From CAYSCZ01 sp964429655 (GTDB lineage Bacteria > Bacteroidota > Bacteroidia > Cytophagales > Cyclobacteriaceae), in the NCBI GenBank assembly GCA_964429655.1, contig CAYSCZ010000014.1, forward strand, positions 1 to 56,098: a stretch of DNA of 56,098 nt, written 5' to 3'. Below, in pieces: positions 54,101-56,098 of the stretch. The position numbers and the translations under genes are program-made. Numbering within the stretch: the stretch's first letter is position 1; each line of letters opens with the position of its first letter. The notes under the pieces are model-generated. The model did no database searches, was not told where the DNA came from, and saw only the letters and a list, made by a program, of their open reading frames with translations.

Positions 54101-56098
54101 ATATAGATAATGATGGAGACCTGGAACTTATTGTTGGGAACAAATATGGTTACATCGACATCTTCGAAAATGATGGCAGTGGAAACTTTACCAATACCGG
54201 ACAAACACTAAACTGTGTGGAGTGCCGGGATATTGAATTGGGTGATTTTGATAATGATGGTGATGTTGACATTCTTTTAGCTGCATATTATTCTGATATT
54301 TTTACCAATGACGGTACTGGTACCTTCACGCCAAATGGACTTACCATAGGGAACTTCTTTAAAGTGGAGGTTGGTGATATTGATGGGGATGGAAATCTGG
54401 ATATTATTGCAGCTAATGCCTACAACAGCATAGGTGTTTATATTAATCAGGGAGGCTTAAGTTTTAATTTTGATGCCTATATATATTCAGGTGAAGATGT
54501 CAGGGTAGGTGATATCGATGGAGATGGAGATTTGGATGTAATTATAGAGGCCAATTCAAGTGCTTATGTTTTTAAGAATAATGGTAGTGGAGGATTTGGT
54601 AATTATACTAAATATGGTAGTAGTGTTCTTGGATTTGAATTAGGTGATTTAGATGGAGATGGTGATCTTGATCTTACGCTTGCAACCCGATATGGATTAT
54701 ACAACTATCAAAATGATGGCATTGGAGCCTTTACAGCCAGCAACAATACTTCAGGAAACTTCCTTAATGTAGTATTAGGGGATATTAATGGAGATGGATT
54801 CCTGGATGCACTGGCAGGTGAATATGATCCAAATAATCACATTAATTTCTTTGTAAACAATGGGGATGGATCATTTAACTACACTTCTGTAGTAGGTGAT
54901 CCAGATAATGTAAGGGATTTTGATATTGGTGATGTAGATAATGATGGTGACCTGGATTTATTTATTGCAAATACTGGTAATCCTGCCTACAATGAATTAT
55001 TTCTGAATAATTCAGCACCTCAAATCAATGTGAACAATGGACTTTCTATTAATAAAGGTGAAAGCATACCAATTACCAATGCAGATCTGGAGGTTCTGGA
55101 CAGCGACACCGATTCTACACAAATTATTTTTACAGTAACTACGGGTCCGTTTAATGGCCAATTGGAATTTCAAGGAAATCCAGGGGTTCCGATTACTAGC
55201 TTCACCCAGGATAGTATAGATAATAACAACGTACTTTTTGTTCATGATTCTACAAACAACGCCACTGCTGGATTTTTATTTGAGGTGATTGATGGTGCAA
55301 GTATTATTTCAGGAAGTTTTATCATCGATGTAACACTGTTAAATTTTCAACCTACATTCACAACCTTGAGTGGAGATGTTCAAACTACCAATGAAGATAC
55401 TGAAGTAGAGGTCACTTTTGCAGACATCCAGGCTGTGAGTGATGCTGCTGATTTTGATGGCATGATAGAAGGTTATGTGGTGCAATCTGTTTCTAATGGC
55501 ACACTGAATATTGGAACAGGTGCGGGCACTGCAACACCATTTGCCCCGGCTTCCAATGATACCATTAACAGTTCATTAAATGCTTACTGGACACCGGCAG
55601 CCGATACGTCCAACACTTCAATAGTTGCATTCAGCTTAGTAGCTTTTGATGATAGTTTGACAGTTTCTTCACCACCTGTCAACGCGACGATTACGGTTAG
55701 TGCAGTCAATGATGATCCGGTGATAGATACCAATGCTGGGTTGACCTTGAATGAAGGCGCGACAGCAACCATAAGCACGACAGAACTGTCGAGTAGTGAT
55801 GCAGACAATACCAATGCAGAGTTGACTTATACGGTAAGCACAGCTCCTGTCAATGGACAGTTAGAGTTGACCAGTGCTCCGGGCAATCCGATCACCAGTT
55901 TTACTCAGGATGATATAGTAAACAATTTGGTGGTTTATGTGCATGATGACGGAGAGACGACCAGCGACAGTTTTGATTTTGATCTGGATGATGGCACGGC
56001 GATCCTGGCTACAGCGACCTTTAACATCACGGTGAATGCAGTCAATGATGACCCGGTGATAGATACCAACGTCGGCCTGACCTTGAATGAAGGCGCTA
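48178..56098 (+). CDS. Giant FG-GAP/cadherin-like surface protein (5' part, runs off the window)
   Basis: From ATG 48178 the frame stays open to the window end, more than 2640 codons. Residues 1-63 are unusually basic and aromatic (KRRMLFKRLKRYESKLKKLR), followed by a hydrophobic stretch at 65-83 (HLAIPAVSAVLMLATQSLSG), a long-form export signal or anchor. Then come five modules of about 440 residues. Each has a cadherin/Ig-like part (VDAFA, then NGLFTI and LPTAGG) and seven FG-GAP repeats with calcium-binding DMDGDGDLD motifs. From residue 2282 there are CSPG/cadherin-like repeats (VNDDPVIDTN, LTLNEGA). It is probably secreted, calcium-stabilised and adhesive. The C-terminus is outside the window. 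Confidence 0.93.
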   Translation, partial: MEKHYYHSTFHEAYQTYFKFYKRLQKSLKNGSFWRYSAKKRRMLFKRLKRYESKLKKLRRQLGWYHLAIPAVSAVLMLATQSLSGKPRIDPKPKEITKLMALGITSNTVDAFAEKGTLVGRLSGGTAPYRLVSTGDAQDDYNGLFTITGDSLLVNGPIANVAKSSLNIFVEDNLGVQTQAFTINVQNLPTAGGLLNDSGQAYGDNVVAADMADMDGDGDLDIVLMVPYSSKVLLNDGTGSNFTELPFTSNFDFAYNQSDIDLGDVDGDGDVDLLFTSNNESGDIWINDGSGNLSFLTGFSGPFTQAYFGDLDGDGDLDVFVNNDFPDEFFVYLNDGSGGFSYSPVQTIASDGIADLGDLDGDGDLDALEIVSTGDVRTLENTGGVLTPVFNGLNIGAYSFYDVQLGDLDSDGDLDALVVGDGIINVIKNDGVLNFSFGQDIPLDSLAKSVELGDMDGDGDLDAVIAVYNDNNLILHNDGTGNFNTFQLFEEQYSTRDLAIGDLDNDGELDVFTANGYYFLYPALLDSSSVFLNTGNAPSTISLSSFNIDAFAPLGKLVGTISGGIGPYTLANSGDSQDDDNGLFTIKGDRLVVNGFIANKTKSTLNIYIEDVLQQSQAFTISVQNLPNSGGDFSDSGQALDAAFEVEFGDMDNDGDFDAVILNNTDFIKILYNDAGDFTTTQTVVTTSARPNDIVLGDMDGDGDLDIVTAPDAINSQYFVLLNDGGGSFSYGNPFGTIDTRIDYVELGDLDGDGDLDAVLEGRFIYFNDGSGNLADTGYSLSSFSEDAKLADLDDDGDLDVVLALYFADNRIYFNDGSGSFTLQQTFTSNRARAVELGDLDNDGDLDIFFASLAVDEDTWINDGTGTFFGGSNQFDSVYGNYFNNILGDVDGDGDLDALDGMNLMGVHNLFLNNGSANFSFFGLQVGTGSTNEIELIDVDADGDLDMFIADGGGSQLLLNDEAFDDVILTNNTVDLFATLGTSVGKLDTLDNSNPSDTVIYSLVAGVGDDHNGFFTIDGDSLRVNADLSAINLNNLNIRVGASNDGGFLLEKEFTLSVFNFPSGGGFLNDSGQGFGDNALAAAIADMDGDGDLDIIQAETGYGTKFLRNDGTGNYFQEFLISSSYSISNPREVELGDIDGDGDIDAFFATSGGSNDIWFNDGAGNLTYSNNFNGFVKIGLGDLDGDGDLDVFGNTGSNIYIYLNYGDGTFPGSPDQTILYTGIFDVGDLDGDGDLDAFEIINSGLVRSQRNTDGIFTTIPTSIDIGGQTYDLQLGDLDSDGDLDALTVGYGKINVIENTGSLNFNLSQEILIDYTDAQSVALGDMDGDGDLDAIIGVFNDYNLFLGNNGSGYFTTVHSFEEQYDTRDLAIGDLDDDGDLDVFTVNAGLDSNSVFINDTYGNVAPTDIVLSASNVDAFASLGTLIGNITVTDGDGGAGLTVRLVPGTGDDQNGFFSVRNNNELRVNSDLSKLNLPTMNIRLQANDGSGGVFEKSLALTVDGLPTASGGFFVNSGQSISAPSRTYSYDVVIGNIDADGDLEVITTNDGYYDNVILENDGNGNLSIDGYFGGTGNDAKGVALGDIDGDGDNDIVIAKSNENVWFNQGNGTFLPGQVLAYNLYDVDLGDIDGDGDLDAVYISNYDEEFFTNDGVGVFTFVQSFSYSNGKLEFGDLDNDGDLDAFVLRPQYNELFYVLENNSGTFSVLNTGYYGYKYEFLDVQLVDIDSDGDLDAIAVSYSSDGGDIQVLENDGSANFSVSQKLNYTNQESIVVGDVDGDGDLDFITAGSGGQVYHFTNNGSGNFVLLQQFTSPSISLSSLALGDLDNDDDLDLFITSFGQPDIVFRNDSASNDPTDIVLDNTTIDAFSFTGQKVATISVADGDGPGIPTLQLVPGVNDDHNGFFTIRDDSLRVNADLSLLNLSTLNIRIAANDNAGGFFEKAFSISVNNLPTTGSGQFIVADTVGTYGTIDSYVTRFADIDNDGDLELIVGNKYGYIDIFENDGSGNFTNTGQTLNCVECRDIELGDFDNDGDVDILLAAYYSDIFTNDGTGTFTPNGLTIGNFFKVEVGDIDGDGNLDIIAANAYNSIGVYINQGGLSFNFDAYIYSGEDVRVGDIDGDGDLDVIIEANSSAYVFKNNGSGGFGNYTKYGSSVLGFELGDLDGDGDLDLTLATRYGLYNYQNDGIGAFTASNNTSGNFLNVVLGDINGDGFLDALAGEYDPNNHINFFVNNGDGSFNYTSVVGDPDNVRDFDIGDVDNDGDLDLFIANTGNPAYNELFLNNSAPQINVNNGLSINKGESIPITNADLEVLDSDTDSTQIIFTVTTGPFNGQLEFQGNPGVPITSFTQDSIDNNNVLFVHDSTNNATAGFLFEVIDGASIISGSFIIDVTLLNFQPTFTTLSGDVQTTNEDTEVEVTFADIQAVSDAADFDGMIEGYVVQSVSNGTLNIGTGAGTATPFAPASNDTINSSLNAYWTPAADTSNTSIVAFSLVAFDDSLTVSSPPVNATITVSAVNDDPVIDTNAGLTLNEGATATISTTELSSSDADNTNAELTYTVSTAPVNGQLELTSAPGNPITSFTQDDIVNNLVVYVHDDGETTSDSFDFDLDDGTAILATATFNITVNAVNDDPVIDTNVGLTLNEGA
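48502..55020 (+). repeat. Five tandem ~1.3-kb modules, each with seven FG-GAP repeats
   Basis: Anchored on the VDAFA-like motif, the modules start at 48502, 49819, 51097, 52417 and 53755 (spacings 1317, 1278, 1320 and 1338 bp). I count seven DxDGDGDLD-type loops in each, about 145 bp apart, giving 35 in all. Copies are clearly diverged at base level, so they are old rather than freshly duplicated. Confidence 0.85.
55702..56098 (+). repeat. 112-residue CSPG/cadherin-like repeats, nearly identical at base level
   Basis: The block starting GCAGTCAATGATGA at 55702 recurs at 56038 (336 bp later) with only a few changes through TTGAATGAAGGCGC. This part looks richer in GC than the FG-GAP region before it. 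More copies probably follow beyond the window. Confidence 0.75.

Noticed and set aside
48800..55000. Regular repeats resembling a CRISPR array or minisatellite
   Set aside because: The period is about 145 bp, the repeats are in one open frame and encode FG-GAP loops; there are no short identical direct repeats with unique spacers.

Overview
The window looks like a chromosomal segment from a free-living Bacteroidota bacterium of the order Cytophagales. It is AT-rich. The evidence is the Bacteroidota-type gene content and order (miaB, a sigma-54 activator, lptE, a TPR gene, secG), several TAnnTTTG-type promoter boxes, TTG and GTG starts, and giant FG-GAP surface proteins. The assignment rests on recognised families only; no 16S gene is present.

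Region 1 (1-1400) is a graveyard. It holds a broken REP-associated tyrosine transposase, several copies of a REP-like palindrome, a truncated PIN toxin, an antitoxin stub and an intact tRNA-Asp with its terminator. Region 2 (1500-31700) is mostly housekeeping: accA, a patatin, an acyltransferase, a zinc-ribbon/NIF3 pair, lpxK, a porin, miaE, a K+ channel, a sodium symporter, an acyl-CoA dehydrogenase behind two identical 18-bp palindromes, smc, groES-groEL, the miaB-to-secG operon, a gamma carbonic anhydrase and a histone-deacetylase-like amidohydrolase. It contains one IS remnant beside groL. The TPR gene of the secG operon is split by an A10 tract, and a -1 shift there would rejoin it.

Region 3 (31771-42138) is the most interesting accessory block. 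It encodes an ADP/ATP-carrier-like membrane protein fused to HEAT-like repeats and a degenerate cyclic-nucleotide fold, a protein with three TIR/DUF4062-like Rossmann segments, a membrane-anchored STAND NTPase with WD40 propeller, an outer-membrane beta-barrel and a propeller-like lipoprotein. The last four genes are nearly contiguous. Their predicted locations run from cytosol to outer membrane, so a trans-envelope sensing or defence system is a reasonable hypothesis.

Region 4 (42119-56098) looks like a surface-protein locus. An HMW1C/GT41-like glycosyltransferase and a 2OG-Fe(II) oxygenase are on the minus strand. Divergent from them are three tandem glycosyltransferase paralogs, a TIGR03032-type protein and a gene of more than 2640 codons that runs off the window. 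That giant protein has five modules of about 440 residues, each a cadherin-like part plus exactly seven FG-GAP repeats, followed by CSPG/cadherin-like repeats. The enzymes may modify the giant protein; this is inferred from context and family knowledge.
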